From: Metallyticus violacea | Taxonomy: Eukaryota; Arthropoda; Insecta; Mantodea; Metallyticidae | Assembly: GCA_030762175.1 (NCBI GenBank) | Contig: CM060838.1 | Coordinates: 22,438,001-22,502,000, forward strand | DNA: 64,000 nucleotides | Direction of reading: 5' to 3' | Part shown: in pieces, positions 1 to 12,194 of the stretch | How the letters are laid out: each line of letters starts with the position of its first letter | Numbering within the stretch: the stretch's first letter is position 1 | The notes under the pieces: model-generated | Database searches by the model: none | What the model was told of the DNA's origin: nothing | The model's input: the letters and a program-made list of their open reading frames with translations, nothing else | Made by a program: the position numbers and the translations under genes

Positions 1-292
1 ATTATGGAAGCAAGGTTACCATACTTGCCTCCTAAATCCAAGATCGCGGGTTCGACACCGGCCAAGGATCGATGGATTTTTTTCGGGCGTAAAAATCCAA
101 AGTATGGCTTCCTTCGGAAGGGAAGTAAAGCCATGGTCCCGTGTCGTACATTTACGACTCGATAAAGAACCTCAAGCCTGAAAGAAGAGGCCTCTGAGCA
201 AAATTTGTCGGCCGTTTCACGCCCTGAATTGAATGGGACGCTGAATACCTGAAATGTTATAGAGCGTCCGTAAATAAACAAACAAAAAAATT
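1..292 (+). mobile_element. SINE-A copy 1 (tRNA-derived SINE, 5' end cut by window start)
   Basis: A non-autonomous retroposon that would be transcribed by RNA polymerase III and moved by a LINE enzyme. The window opens inside the tRNA-like head; the B-box-like gggttcgacaccggcc is at about 48-63. The body continues through the family's conserved blocks (ggcttccttcgg, cctctgagcaaaatttgtcg, gggacgctga) and ends in an A-rich tail with taaataaa at about 270-292. Six other copies in the window align to it, which supports the family. Base changes relative to the other copies show it is old. Confidence 0.85.
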
Positions 293-354
293 AGGTTCCC
301 CATATATTTTGTTGCCAGCTTCAGTTTCTTGCCTCCCCAAATGCTACTATAGTG

Positions 355-386
355 TTTTGTGTGTGTGTGTGTGTGTGTGCGTGTGT
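355..386. repeat. (GT)n microsatellite
   Basis: About 13 GT units with one GC interruption. It abuts the truncated 5' edge of the DDE-1 fragment and adds a run of Cys/Val codons in front of it that is not part of the transposase. Confidence 0.95.
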
Positions 387-802
387 ACAAAGATGTACTT
401 GCGTACTTTGAAGACAATCTTCCAAGACAATGGATAGGACGAAGAGGTCCAATTGAGTTTTCACCTCGTTCTCCGCATCTAACTCCGTTGAACTTCTACC
501 TATGGGGAACTCTTAAGGATGTTGTATACCTAGAAAACCAGCTACACTGGCAGCACCTCAGGAAGAAATTGAAACGGCATGTGCTGCAATCGCTGAGGAC
601 ACTTTCGCAAACGTTGCTCAATCAGTAGTTCAACGTACTCAGAAGTGTATCGACGTCGATGGTGGACATTTTGAGCAGCTGTTATAACTGTAAAAGTCTA
701 AGGTGATTAGTGCTCATCATTTTCTGTTTGTGTGAATTCAGTTTTGTTATGTTAACACAGTTTTTTCGTTGCTTGAAGTGTGTATACATTTTTGACAACC
801 TC

Positions 803-825
<23 letters not shown>
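387..825 (+). mobile_element. DDE-1 transposon 3' fragment, copy 1
   Basis: The last part of an IS630/Tc1/mariner-superfamily transposase gene plus its 3' terminus. The frame reads YFEDNLPRQWIGRRGP, then SPHLTPLNFYLWG, the block that carries the third catalytic acidic residue in this superfamily. Here the expected Asp of the TPLDF motif is Asn (codon 491-493) and the preceding SPD is SPH. A frameshift follows, then similarity resumes to the family C-terminus (codons for KCIDVDGGHFEQLL near 640-685). The 3' end runs through the shared block gtgattagtgctcatcattt to a terminus ending near ttgacaacctctgt. The 5' half is missing. Dead copy; four other pieces occur in the window. Confidence 0.8.
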
Positions 826-854
<29 letters not shown>

Positions 855-858
855 TACA
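805..858. repeat. (TA)n microsatellite
   Basis: About 25 TA units directly after the DDE-1 terminus. It probably grew from the TA target site, which is inference. Confidence 0.9.
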
Positions 859-1382
859 GAGAATCCTTTTAATGCATCACATTAACTGAAGATCAAGTGC
901 AGGAATCATTCATAAAATTTCCTACGTAGTTGTCAAAACGTCTGATCTCTTCCACGAAGATCTGTACACAAAATGGCTGAGCACGACTTGTGGATCTACT
1001 GAGTGACGCCTGCTTATGACAGAGGATGGACATTTATGGGCTGTCGAAGGGTATGAGAAGAGTACAAACCAATGAATTTCGGGGTGTAGGAGACGCAGAA
1101 GACGGACAAAGGCCAAAACAGACTGCAGAAGTTAAAACCTTGAAGAATTATATTTATAACTGTGGATAGTCATAGCACATTTCATCCCACAAACCATGGC
1201 AACAATAATAATAATGATAATAATAATAAACCCATTTAAATGTGATTATATTCACTAAGTTCTACTCAATTGTCTCAACACAAACATGGAGATATTTACA
1301 GACGTTTTCTTGCAAAGATTATTTCAACTGTATTACTCGCAACAAGGTTATAGTTAGCATACATGGTAAAGAATGAATGCAT
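859..1382. other. Unannotated AT-rich stretch
   Basis: No gene or recognised repeat seen. There is a short imperfect (AAT)n run at about 1201-1230. Confidence 0.6.
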
Positions 1383-1621
1383 GATTTTTATTTATGGACG
1401 CTCTTTAACATCTCAGGTCATCAGCGTCCCATTCAACTCAGGGCGTGAAACGGCCGACAAATTTTGCTCAGAGACCTGTCTTTCAGACTTGAGGTTCTTT
1501 TTCGTGCCGTAAATGTACGGCACGGGATCACGGCTTTACTTCCCTTCCGAAGGAAGCCATACTTATGATTTTTACGCCCCGAAAAAATCCATCGGTCCTG
1601 GCCGGGTTCGAATGGCCGGAT
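1383..1621 (-). mobile_element. SINE-A copy 2, head truncated at the B box
   Basis: Reverse-orientation SINE-A. The tail tttatttatggacgctcttt lies at the left and the body is well conserved. Similarity stops just after the B-box-like segment (ggccgggttcgaa on +, about 1600), so most of the tRNA-like head is missing. Consistent with 5' truncation during target-primed insertion. Confidence 0.85.
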
Positions 1622-2264
1622 GAGATTAAACTTAATTATATTACTAATATTAAACATTAAATGAATGTTTGAAATGCACTTTTAAAAGTAAAATTATGCA
1701 TAATATGTAAAAAGTATTTCTGTTTTTCTTAGCTATGTTCAAGGAATAAACCCATCATAACATTTTGAGTTCAATTTTTAACAACAGCAACCTCGTTGTC
1801 GTATTACTATGATAGACACTCTACACTTCGTGTAAGAGATGTCCGCTTTTAATAAATTGTTAATGTTATTAAAAATAATTTATACTCTCAATAATTTCGT
1901 GGACAAGATGCATCTAAAGCTCATTGTGAAGTTGTGACAGCTTCAACCATGCGCCCTTCTCATATTAGCTGTTTAAGAGCAACGCTCCAACGCTGATGAA
2001 CGCTGGCATGTTTTCCCAAAAATTGTCCGAATTTTACGTCAGGCATCGTTTTTGTCATGTACCACATTTTCGTGCGCGCTAATTGATAAAATGTACAGTG
2101 TGACCGTACGTAGGATGGGCTAATAAATTATTTCCACGAAGGCAATTGGACGACCTACAATCCGGAAACGGCTTTGGAATGGGAATGAAATTCATTGTAA
2201 TTTCACATGAAGAGAAAACAGATGACATAGGAAGATGCTATGAAGAGTGACTAACTCTTCACTA
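1622..2264. other. Unannotated stretch
   Basis: Nothing recognised on either strand; no frame above background. Confidence 0.5.
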
Positions 2265-2277
2265 TTGTGTTTTTTAG

Positions 2278-2576
2278 TTGGTGCTGGTGGTGTAGTGGTA
2301 GCCATACTTGCCTTCTAAACCCAAGATCGCGGGTTCAAACCCGGCCAGGATCGATGGATTTTTTCAGGCGTAAAAATCCTAAGTATGGCTTCCTTCGGAG
2401 GGGAAGTAGCGCCGTGAGTCCCGTGTCGTACATTTACGGCACGATAAAGAACCTCAAGCCTGAAAGAAGAGGCCTCTGAGCAAAATTTGTCGGCCGTTTC
2501 ACGCCCTGAATTGAATGGGACGCTGATGACCTGAGATGTTAAAGAGCGTCCACAAATAAACCATATCAATAAAATG
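2278..2576 (+). mobile_element. SINE-A copy 3, full length with target-site duplication
   Basis: The most complete SINE-A. The tRNA-like head runs from about 2278 to 2350, with an A-box-like tagtggtagccatact and a B-box-like gggttcaaacccggcc. The segment cttctaa sits where an anticodon loop would be; if folded as a tRNA it would read UCU, suggesting a tRNA-Arg ancestor (inference). The unrelated body and the aaataaa tail follow. Direct repeats ttgtgttttttag (2265-2277) and ttgtgttttgtag (2577-2589) match at 12 of 13 positions and are the expected target-site duplication. Confidence 0.92.
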
Positions 2577-2589
2577 TTGTGTTTTGTAG

Positions 2590-3231
2590 CATAACTACCG
2601 TTAGAAAACTGCTTTTTACTATGCTTTCTCGAGTACAAGGAATCTTTCCAAGAAAGAATAACGAAAAAGGGTATAATTCTTATTGTCAAGAATGAGATTA
2701 TTGTTTCTTCATTACCACTGCGACTGCATCTTTTGATTTAAAAATATATGATTGTGACAAACTACACTTGCTGCCACTGGTATCTTAAGATTTTCCAATT
2801 TAATGTACATAATAAAACAAATTTATTAGGAAAAATGAAGGCTGTTATGTGCATCAGAAAAGACAATGCATTTATTGTATCATTGACTGAAAAAGTATTA
2901 TGTGTCTCTATAGGCGCAATATAATGATTTACTACATTCTTTTAAATATTTCTGAGACAGTTATTTTGCTCCGAAGTCCCTTCACAAATAAAATCAAATC
3001 ATAATCATGTTCAATTAATATGATTACAATTGATTGAGAGATTGGTAAATTTTATTAGTAAATAACACTTTGTATAATAATTAGTTACATAAATATAAGG
3101 ATGATTTAGCAAAAGTACAATTATTCTTATTTTATTAGCAGTTTTTAATGTTTTATTTATTGTCGCTTTGACTGCATTTTCTTCTCGCGAGTTCTGTAGG
3201 ATGTGGACTGAATCCTATAGTTTAAGTCTGT
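2590..3231. other. Unannotated AT-rich stretch
   Basis: No feature recognised. Confidence 0.5.
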
Positions 3232-3433
3232 AGTGATGAATGAAATAAATTATTGATGGCGCTAATTGGCTCGAAGTTCTTGGCACCTTAAAGTTATCTG
3301 ACAATCACCTTTTCAGGGTAAGGAAAAATTCTCTAAAGAAACCTTATCCAGATAATTTTTACCTGTCCTGGATTCGAACCCAGGGCCTCCAAAATAGTAG
3401 TCCCAAACGCTACTTCTAGGCCATAGAGACGAC
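3232..3433 (-). mobile_element. tRNA-headed SINE-like element, third family
   Basis: On the minus strand, 3433 to about 3362 resembles a tRNA: an A-box-like tggcctagaagtagcg followed by a B box, ggttcgaatcc, with flanking complementary cctgg/ccagg. The segment that follows (3361-3232, minus) is unlike SINE-A or SINE-B. No second copy is visible in the window, so the 3' limit is a guess. It could instead be a lone tRNA pseudogene. Confidence 0.45.
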
Positions 3434-6256
3434 CATTAACAGTTTTATTTCTACATGAGTATTACAAATATATCGTCACATATAAGACGGCTGTCGCTAA
3501 TTAAAATGGTATATGCAGTGTATGCATCACGAAATTGCTGTAATATTTTAACCATAATTACATTGTTTTATTAAATTTCACAAAAAAAAAAAAACCATCG
3601 CTCTAGTCAGACCCTCAATGAAGGTGAAGGAAGCAGAGATGAAGATAAAATGCTAAGGTGCAAAGGATTTCAGAATGTCAAGAGGGGGAAATACAGTGAC
3701 TACTAATAGTTCGTCACAAGGGGACAGCCTCATAATAGTCTTATGGGGGACTTAGCTTTGCATTCACAAACTATTTCGCTAATATTTACATAGTTTTAGA
3801 CGCTATACGAAAACAGTAATAGTAACATCTTAAATGAAAGATTTATAATAAACGTCTCTTCCTAGATCACCGTCTATTTTAATGAGGAACTGTAAAGATT
3901 TTGAAATTACCATAAAGACTCTACTCGCAGAGTTTGTCAATGGAAAAGGATTTCTTGTTTTCACATGTAAATCGTAATTTTTAAGTTAATGCATGCTTGT
4001 GTTTAAAAGCTTTTGTTCGTGCTTTCCATGTTTCTATACAATCAAGCATGAAATGTTTGTCTACAGTAAATGTCTTTAAATATTCTAATATTTCACAATG
4101 TAATGTGTATTCTTTGCTTAGTATTATACGTTAAATGTTATTATAATTGAGATAGAGAAAAAACAACGCATCAATGTATTAAAAAAAGTTCGGTTTTTCA
4201 CTTGTTTCCTTTTATATTCCAACCATTTTGTTCATTAAAACATTTAGGATTTATTAGTATCGATACATTTAAAGTCGTAAGCTACTAATTAAAAGTTAGG
4301 ATAAGATAGTCCAATTGTACAATGAAAACAACAAAAATCTTTCTCAATGCCTGAGAAAATTTAAAACAAACAATTTAAGAGAAGGACCATGGAGATTTAA
4401 TCAGGAAAGTTAAATAAACAGTTTCATTTACTGGTTAGAAGAAATATGATAGATGGTCACTGTCAACTTGAATCTCATCAACTCTCGTCAACTAAAGTAA
4501 AACCATATTTTTCCCTGGTATATCGAGTGGAAATTCTCGGTAAAGGCGCGAATTTTAAATAGTGTAGGTTTTTGCACTCAAAGAAATCGACAAGCGGGAG
4601 TAGTAAGAATAGTGGATGTTAAACAAAAGAATGCTGGACATTTTCTCTATGATTTATAAAAACCAAATCTCGATTTGTTATTTGTTTTTCCTAATTCAAG
4701 TATTATATTATTAATCATGCTTTGAATTTTAAGTGACTTTTAAATACTATATATTCTGTACTATAAAACATCTTTAGAAAGCCTTTTCGATTATTACAAA
4801 AATATTTATAGCACTTTTAGTTTACACATTTTCCAGTAGTTTACCGTTTTCCTTTAATTTAAAAATGTTGAAAGCACTTCTTTCGATGTACCAGGACTTT
4901 CAGCTTTAAGTTTAACTTTTGCTATTTACTGATTTGATTCAATGCTCATGTTATTTCTATATTAGGAAGCTGTTCTTCTCTCGGTAAACGTACATTTAAA
5001 AGCCTGTTCCATCTCTCAATAGAAAGGGTGTCTTCCCATTTATTCTTGACTGTTAGATGCCACTAGATATCAATATTTGATAGCACCCACACAATTCTCT
5101 CGATTAGTTTTGAAGAAACCTGATATACCCATTATTTTAAGTTATATCTTAATTTACCCAATTTATTTGTTATTTGAGCACTGCAGATATGCTATTAATT
5201 ACAAGGTATATATGCCATATATTGCATTATATATATACCATATATATAATGGATATAAAAAATTTAATAACAAAAAAGATAAACAAATACTATACGGTAT
5301 TTTAAACAGCAATTTTCTATGTTCATTTCATATTCTATTTGTCACTGTATTTTTCCAAAGTCAAAGTTGTAATAATTGCAGTATGTGTAATAATATTACT
5401 TCTGCAGTGAATCAAATGACATCTAGAGGCACAAATAGTTTGGAGATTGTATGCGATATATTTTCATTTAATCTTCTGATTTTCTCACATATCTTCCTTG
5501 ACCTGCTAAGGCCCTATTGAAGCAGTACTAGTAAATGACAGCGGTATAATGGGTTTTCAGCTCATCATCAAATAAATGGCCAGCAATCCCCTTCTACATC
5601 CGTTCTTCATTATAATGCATTAGCCAGGCATATTTTCCTGAGTGCTTCGTCTAGATTAAAACGTGATTAATTTTGCGCCGGTCATTAATAATTCTGACGC
5701 TTCCCCGACAAACCTGTAAATAAATTAAAGCATATAAAAGCGAAACAGAATTCATACAGGCGACACATTGGGCGAGATTGCGTTAGTGTTTCATGATCTC
5801 TAAAGCATACCTTCACTTAGAGATCTCATAAAACGAGGACACCCAGTTCCTCGGTGAAGGCGGCTTTGTGGTGTTGTACGTACTCAAAGCTTTGAAAAGT
5901 GTACGAAGTCATCGATGTTGATGATAAATTTAATGAATATTTAATACCCTACATAAACACTACAAACCCAAGAAGTATTGTCATTAGATGTGATGGCCCT
6001 TACTTATTTTTACTATACTGGTTCTTAAAAATGAATTTTCGCGTTAAAAGAAAAATCTATTACATTTAGCTATCAGTGTGAAAGTTTATTCTGGTAGAAA
6101 TGACAGCATTTAACAAGAGTTTACAACAATTCATTTTCAAAATTATCATAATAAACAACGAATGCTGAACTATAAAATAATAAAATGTTTAGATAATATG
6201 AAAGTTATCAGAGATTGAAACTGTTTACCATTAGATTTATCATAAAACTTATGTAT
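3434..6256. other. Long AT-rich stretch without recognised genes
   Basis: Only low-complexity A/T sequence and short chance frames are seen, including a 147-codon frame at 5077-5520 with no recognisable domain and AT-driven composition. A TATA-like tataaaag is at about 5733. An inverted repeat gatctctaa/ttagagatc lies at about 5795-5827. Confidence 0.5.
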
Positions 6257-6258
6257 TA

Positions 6259-7137
6259 CGGCATCCAGAAAGTAAGTCCCAATCGCGCCTAGAGATAGCA
6301 CCGCTAGTCGGATAGGAATGCACATGCGCAGGAATAGAGAGGAAATATGTGGTGATAATGCAGTAAAATTTCAGCCTTGTGACGGTCGTGGTTACCGCGC
6401 TGTGCCAGGAGAAAATGGGTGCTCTGATATTGTCTCCCGCCAACTGTGAAGTTCGTGCAGTCATCCGAGGTTTGCACGCTCAAAAGCAAAGTCCAGCAGA
6501 GATCTATCGCCAATTGTGTCAAGTGTATGGACACGGCAGTATGGTAAGACGATGGTGCAGGCAATTCACTGAAGGACGAACCAATATTCACGAGGACGAC
6601 TGTAGTGGCCGACCGTCCCTGGTGACGGCAGAAGTGTCAAGGCTTCCGGGAGACAATTTCGTGCACAAGGGAGCGAGACATCTGGGGAATTGACAAGAGA
6701 GTTCTGAAATTGTGAAGCGCCGGTTCTGTTCAATTGCTTGCCGCACACTTTCCAACACTTCTGCCGTCACCAGGGACGGTCGGCCACTTCGGTCGTCGTC
6801 ATGAATATTGGTTCGTCCTTCAGTGAACTGCCTGCACCATCGTCTTACCATAATGTAGTGTCCATACACTTGACACAATTGGCGATGGATCTCTGCTGGA
6901 CTTTGCTTTTGAGCGAGCAAACCTCGGATGACTGCACGAACCTCGCAGTTGGCGGGAAACAATATCAGAGCAGCCATTTTCTCCTAGCACAGCGCGGTAA
7001 CCACGGCCGTCACAAGGCTGAAACTTTACTGCATTATTCCCACATACTTCCTCTCTACTCCTGCGCATGCGCATTCCTATCCGACAAGTAGTTCCATCTC
7101 CAGGCGCGATTGGGACTTACTTTCTGGATGGCCCTCG
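6259..7137. mobile_element. Palindromic (foldback) mariner derivative with TA flanks
   Basis: Two inverted arms of about 380 bp (6259-6637 on +, 6755-7137 on -) enclose a spacer of about 117 bp. Each arm starts with the same terminus (ccatccagaaagtaagtccc type) and then the 5' part of a mariner-like transposase, giving NCEVRAVIRGL, SPAEI(H/Y)RQLCQVYGH, WCRQFTEGRTNIH and GRPSLVTAEV in both. This is the mariner N-terminal helix-turn-helix domain. The right arm reads further on minus (VRQAIEQNRRFTISELS) through the spacer. TA lies at both outer edges (6257-6258, 7138-7139), as expected for a mariner-type insertion. The catalytic domain is absent, so the element could only have moved in trans. 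Confidence 0.85.
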
Positions 7138-7139
7138 TA

Positions 7140-7789
7140 TATACTAGTGGTCTCGAATTGCACTCAGTATTTAAACCTGAGCTAAAGTTTCGACATAAAT
7201 AAATTTATTTTCTGGCATTTAAGCCGAGAAGTTAAGCCTTTGTAAATAACATCAAACGCAATTTGCTGGTCTACTTCTAGTTCCTGTTACACAGGCTAGA
7301 AATGTTACCCTATACCATTCTTACGTCTTATTTTATTACTGGATAGTTTTACATTCATATCATTGCTCACATTACTGTAGATATTTGTCACTCTATAACA
7401 CATAAAAATAACGCCATGTCTAGATACCAAATTTTTAACTTTTACCAAGCTACAACATGTATCATTAATGACTTTAATGGATATAAAACACAAAATGCAT
7501 CAGTTAAAATAAAAAGCAAAATGTGTAATTTAGAACCAAAATGTTATATTAAGTACAGTGTTCTCTGTAAGCAATTTATCGGTTCACTGGGTGATCCAAA
7601 CCCCCCCCCCCTTTTGTTGCTGTTATTTTGTTTTTTCCTTTATTTTTTTTTCTTCCTTCTTTTCTTTTTAATAAAACCTTTTAACGTCCTCTTACCACCG
7701 ATCACTTTTGAGACGACAGTTTTCTTTTAAGAAGATGAAAATATAGTGCATACAGTTTATCTTTTTACGCTCGCATGAGAGACCTGCAT
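7140..7789. other. Unannotated stretch
   Basis: Contains a C11 homopolymer at about 7602-7612 followed by a T-rich run. No gene seen. Confidence 0.5.
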
Positions 7790-8645
7790 CGACAGTAACT
7801 ACCTACAATACCGCTAGGAGCTGGAGAGTTAGCTAGCGATGTATGCGTGGAGAGGGCTTTATCTGTCAAGTAAAATATTACTAATTGTATTGTATCATCA
7901 TCTATTCAAATACTTAAAGAGTCGGTCCATCTCTTTGCATTAATAGCGAACAAATAAATAAAATCTGTATACGTCACCTTGGTATCCTAAGCCAGGGCGT
8001 GTCTATCAAATTTTCCATTTATTATTATAAACCTTACAATACAATAATCTATTACTTCATTATTTTACAGATTTTCCTAAAAACTAGAGTTAAATAATGT
8101 TTTAAAATAATAAAAACAATTAAAATGAATTAAATTAAATCAAAATATAAATGTACTAAATTACTTCCCAATTTAATATTCCAAAATCTACAAAACTACT
8201 GGGAGCCAGTAAGAATTATATATATATTATATTCTAATTTACTGCATTACTATACTACTAGCCACTGGTTACCAGCGGCTTGTACTGGTATCCAGTACTT
8301 TTACAGAATTTCTCTTAAATTTAAACATTACACTTATTAATCTTTCCAATCTCTTTAACTCACCTCAATCATACTAATCACATCTCTTTAACAACTTATT
8401 TCACTTAAAATTAATTTTTCACTATTAATCTTTTCCACACTTGTTTCATTTATTTATCCTAACACTTTAACTCATTAAACACTATCACCTCGCTTCCACC
8501 ATGTAACTCTCCGCCTTTTCTTTCTTCCAAACGTCCCTTCCTCCATCTCGCTTGATCCTCCTAGACCCCTGTATCAATAGTGAACTGTTAGATGTTATCA
8601 ACACACTCCTCTAACTAGCCACCTCTCCAGCTCGCAAGTACCTAT
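7790..8645. other. AT-rich, partly G-depleted block with possible inverted ends
   Basis: A segment near 7798-7823 (ggagctggagagttagctag) resembles the reverse complement of about 8610-8636 (gagctggagaggtggctag). Between about 8320 and 8580 the plus strand is strikingly poor in G and rich in C/T. The two ends may be inverted repeats of an unknown element, but no target duplication was found. Confidence 0.25.
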
Positions 8646-10257
8646 TTTAGTTTAGTTTCAGTTCTGTGCGCTGTCACTTAAGGACGTGCATAGTTGTTGA
8701 TTGTCTGTTATTGCCCACGGTACTCCGTTGAGTTTCAGAGCAATAAGAATGTAATTTTATGAATCAGATTAAATGACAGAGTCATTAATCTAATTGTATG
8801 ATCTGTATAAAACATACGGGTAGAAATAGATCACATTTCTGAAGTTAAACTACAACGTGTGAATCGAAATGTGCTAAGGCATTTAAACGCAGCAAACGGA
8901 AAACATTTTCATCGGTGTCTATGAAAAGATAAGCGTATTTTGTACACTCTGCCAGTGCGGGGCACGTGCAGCTGTCAGCATCCAGTCTACTTCCGCGAGC
9001 GTGGAAAGATAAAATGAATGCAATGCACTATTGATACAGAATACCACATGCTTCAGTGTAAGGAAGGATTCCGACAAGAGACAACCGGAGACCACAATCG
9101 GGTCCGCCATTATTAAGCAAAAGTGAATCCTGGATAACTTTTGACATCACGTACAAATACTTGAAGGTAGATGAAGGAAGTTCAAAAGTAAAAATGATTA
9201 CCTGGAAGGGTGAGTTGCCACAATACAATGAGAGCAAACATTGCCATGCTCTAACGAAGATAAAATAGCTTAAATATTATGTGTAAATAAATCTTAAAGC
9301 ATTTGGTTGTTCCTCTGCTGCGTTACCAAAGAAACTGCTATTAACATATCTTGGCTATAGTCCAAGGTTATCAGAAATCACTCATTCTTCTCCAGCAATA
9401 CAGCCAAAGCGGGATACTCTTTTAACTTTCTTGATTATTGGCAAATTTGATTATCAGCATTTTTCACTGGTTCCTTAGAATTCAATTTATGCACAGCCGG
9501 CTGTGACAGGGTCATTCGTTTGGAATTCGCAATTTTTCAGTAACTTTTCCTATATTAAAAACATGTTTTCGCCAAGCTTATCTTATATTCTGTTAAGAGT
9601 TCTAGCACTTACATTTGTTAGTTTAGTTTCTGAAATGCTAAATGTTGGCACACTACCTTAAATTAAAAAGTATAAAAATCATAAAATAAGAATATTTATT
9701 TCCTCTAATTGTTATAAAATATTGAATATTTACTTGTATCATTACCATACATGCGTATAGATTGATATGTCAAATTAAATGATCAGACATAAATGTCAAA
9801 AAAGGGAAAAGGTTTAATATTAAGACAAAATATTTAAATCTCACATTAATGAATTCGTCAACAATATGGAGAGAATTTTGCAACACAATCTTTTGAATGC
9901 AGACAAAGGTAAATTTCTAACAGAGCTTGGTAAAAAATTGAATTAAGAGAAATATATAACATTTTTCATTGTAGTTATATATTTCGGCCTTTTCATGTAT
10001 ATGTTTAATATGGTACGAGTTGGATAATTGTGTAGAGAAGAACGTGTAGAAATAATGTATAAATTATCTATTGCGTATAGGTGACAGTCAAGAATAAAAA
10101 ATGGAGGCAAAGTAAATATTCCTAGAATACATAAAGTAATGTACAGTGAGTTCGTGAGACAACATCATAAATTACTCTTACAGCTCTTTTTGTAACGTAC
10201 ATAGCCTAGAAGCAGTAGCATGATTGGTCCACAGAAGGATTCCGTAACTTTTTTTTA
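8646..10257. other. Unannotated stretch
   Basis: No gene recognised. A perfect 14-bp palindrome, cacagccggctgtg, lies at 9492-9505. Confidence 0.5.
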
Positions 10258-10500
10258 ATAATGTTTAACGCTGGTTATACATGAGATGAAATGATATATT
10301 GGGAAAGGATATTTTTAAAAAAGATAGAAGGAATTTTTTCAGGCCTAATTTTAGGGCATCTCTCCGACATTTGCCATTTATGAGGACTGAGGAAAACCCG
10401 GGAAAAACCTCAATCAGGGAGGACGGTCCTGAAGGGATTCGAACCCCAGACCTTCCGCTCATGAGTCCGCGCCTTAACGACCCCAGCCACCCGTAGCGGT
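10258..10500 (-). mobile_element. SINE-B copy with internal 3' deletion
   Basis: Reverse-orientation SINE-B. The head at the right holds the B box (ggattcgaacccca on +, about 10436) and an A-box-like segment (gcgccttaacgac). The body includes the gactgagg-type hairpin and the block gcatctctccgacatttgcc. Near the tail, the cccgttttt...cactgatgat stretch found in other copies is missing, leaving gtttaacgctgg joined to ttatacatgagatg. Confidence 0.85.
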
Positions 10501-12194
10501 GTTCCATAACGTAAACGACGATACATGCATAGTATACCTAATTAGGTATTCAGTTGATAAGGCTTTTTTAAGAATGCACAATATAAACATTGGCCTTCTT
10601 ATGTTATTTATAAAGTAATTTATGTGGACACTCCAATCCAGCCCGGCCTGTAGGGCAATGACGAGGAAATTTTCATAAGAATGCACATCATAATCGTTTC
10701 TATTATAGCTGTGTTACTCATACCAGTAATATTTAAAGGCTCGCATCTTTAGTGACTTTCATGGAATCGCAAAATCCTGTACAGAAAAAAACACACTATT
10801 TTAAAAATATTAACTACGTAGAGAAATATGAGAGACCTGCCAATCTTTAGGCGCTTATATTCATAAACTATTAATACACAACGTTTATATTGCAGATTTA
10901 AAATACACTATGCAAAATATTTTAATACACTTTCAGAATGCAATTGAAGCATTATTAGTTTTGTAGAATTGAGCACCAGCGATCTCCATGGTATGCTCCA
11001 GGGCTTAACATTATACTGGCCTGTTGCATATCAAAGCATTTCAGTGTGTATAAAATGTACAAGTACTACAAATTAATCCTTTATACCACACATTGCCCTT
11101 GGCTGTATCATATTAAGCTACAAAGGGTTTGATTCTCTATGGGTGTGTATGAAAATTAAAGGGATAGACTTTTATTTTCGACACATTAATCTCAGCTTGT
11201 CATTTTATAATGAAAAAAGAATCCTTATGGAGAAAATTTAAACACTATAGTAAACAAAATTGGAGCAAAAATGAACCCTTCTGGATTTTCTTTTTCTTTT
11301 TTTCCTTCATTAACAACAAAATATGCTTAAAGTGATTAAGGATTGAAATATATTTGCATATTTTATTTTTATTTTATTTTGTTAAATAAAATATAATTTA
11401 TTTGAATATTTTGTTCAGTAATTTAATAAAACATATATTTTGTGAACATTGCTCTCTAAAACATTAGAAAATAGCAGAAATATTATTAATCACATGCTGA
11501 AAAAGTAACTATACAGGTTGACAAACAGATCAGTTATAAACCTATAAATTGGAACAATTAAACAATTTTCGCTGCACTTAAGAAAGCAATAAGGTTATTT
11601 GACAGTTAATAATAATAATAATTTATTCAGTTCCTTTAACAAATTATAGGTAAACTTTTAGTTTATCCCATTTTAAATGCTTTTATGTTTCTTTTCTAAC
11701 CCTTTATTAATGATTGTGAGGAATGAATAGTTCGTTAAAATACTAAAACTTTGGAAATAAAATGTGCTAAAGAAAAATTATACGATAAGGAAATCTAAGA
11801 GGAACCTGTATAAAGAAAAAAATAAATGTCAAATTATGAGCTATAGATACTAAACATTCTTCAAGTTCAAACTTTTCAGAACATATGCTGAGCATAATAT
11901 TTTAAACTAGTTAACATTTAAGTTTAAATTGAATTGCTATTCTTCAGAATTAATTTACTTTCCATATGTACGTCGGAAACGCGATAACTTTCTATAATGT
12001 TTTATCGCTAATATTTACGCTTTAGATACTTTGTATGTTTTAATATTTTAATGGCTCTTACAAGGATAAGACTTTCTATTTTACTGCTTGTGAATAATAC
12101 AGAGCACAAGACACGCTTTTGGGGTGTTACGCTTGGGAGTTCAGGGTGCGGACTTGGTCTGCTTTGCACAGCAGTTTCATTTGTCAAGAGCATC
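10501..12194. other. AT-rich stretch without recognised genes
   Basis: Very A/T-rich. A short (AAT)n run is at about 11608-11622. Nothing else could be supported. Confidence 0.5.

Noticed and set aside
2278..2350. A functional tRNA gene
   Set aside because: The tRNA-like part is fused to a repeated body with target duplications and has mismatches in the stems; it is a SINE head.
2315..2689. 124-codon minus-strand frame
   Set aside because: Lies mostly within SINE-A copy 3; the same shadow frame recurs in other SINE-A copies (for example 59018-59272).
5077..5520. 147-codon open frame on +
   Set aside because: Rich in Ile, Tyr, Phe and Asn as expected from AT-rich DNA; no domain, no supporting signals.
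5733..5740. TATA-box promoter
   Set aside because: A tataaaag alone is expected by chance in AT-rich sequence, and no downstream gene is visible.
10299..10496. Frames reading EGIRTPDLPL and similar
   Set aside because: These are translations of the SINE-B head and body and recur in other SINE-B copies.
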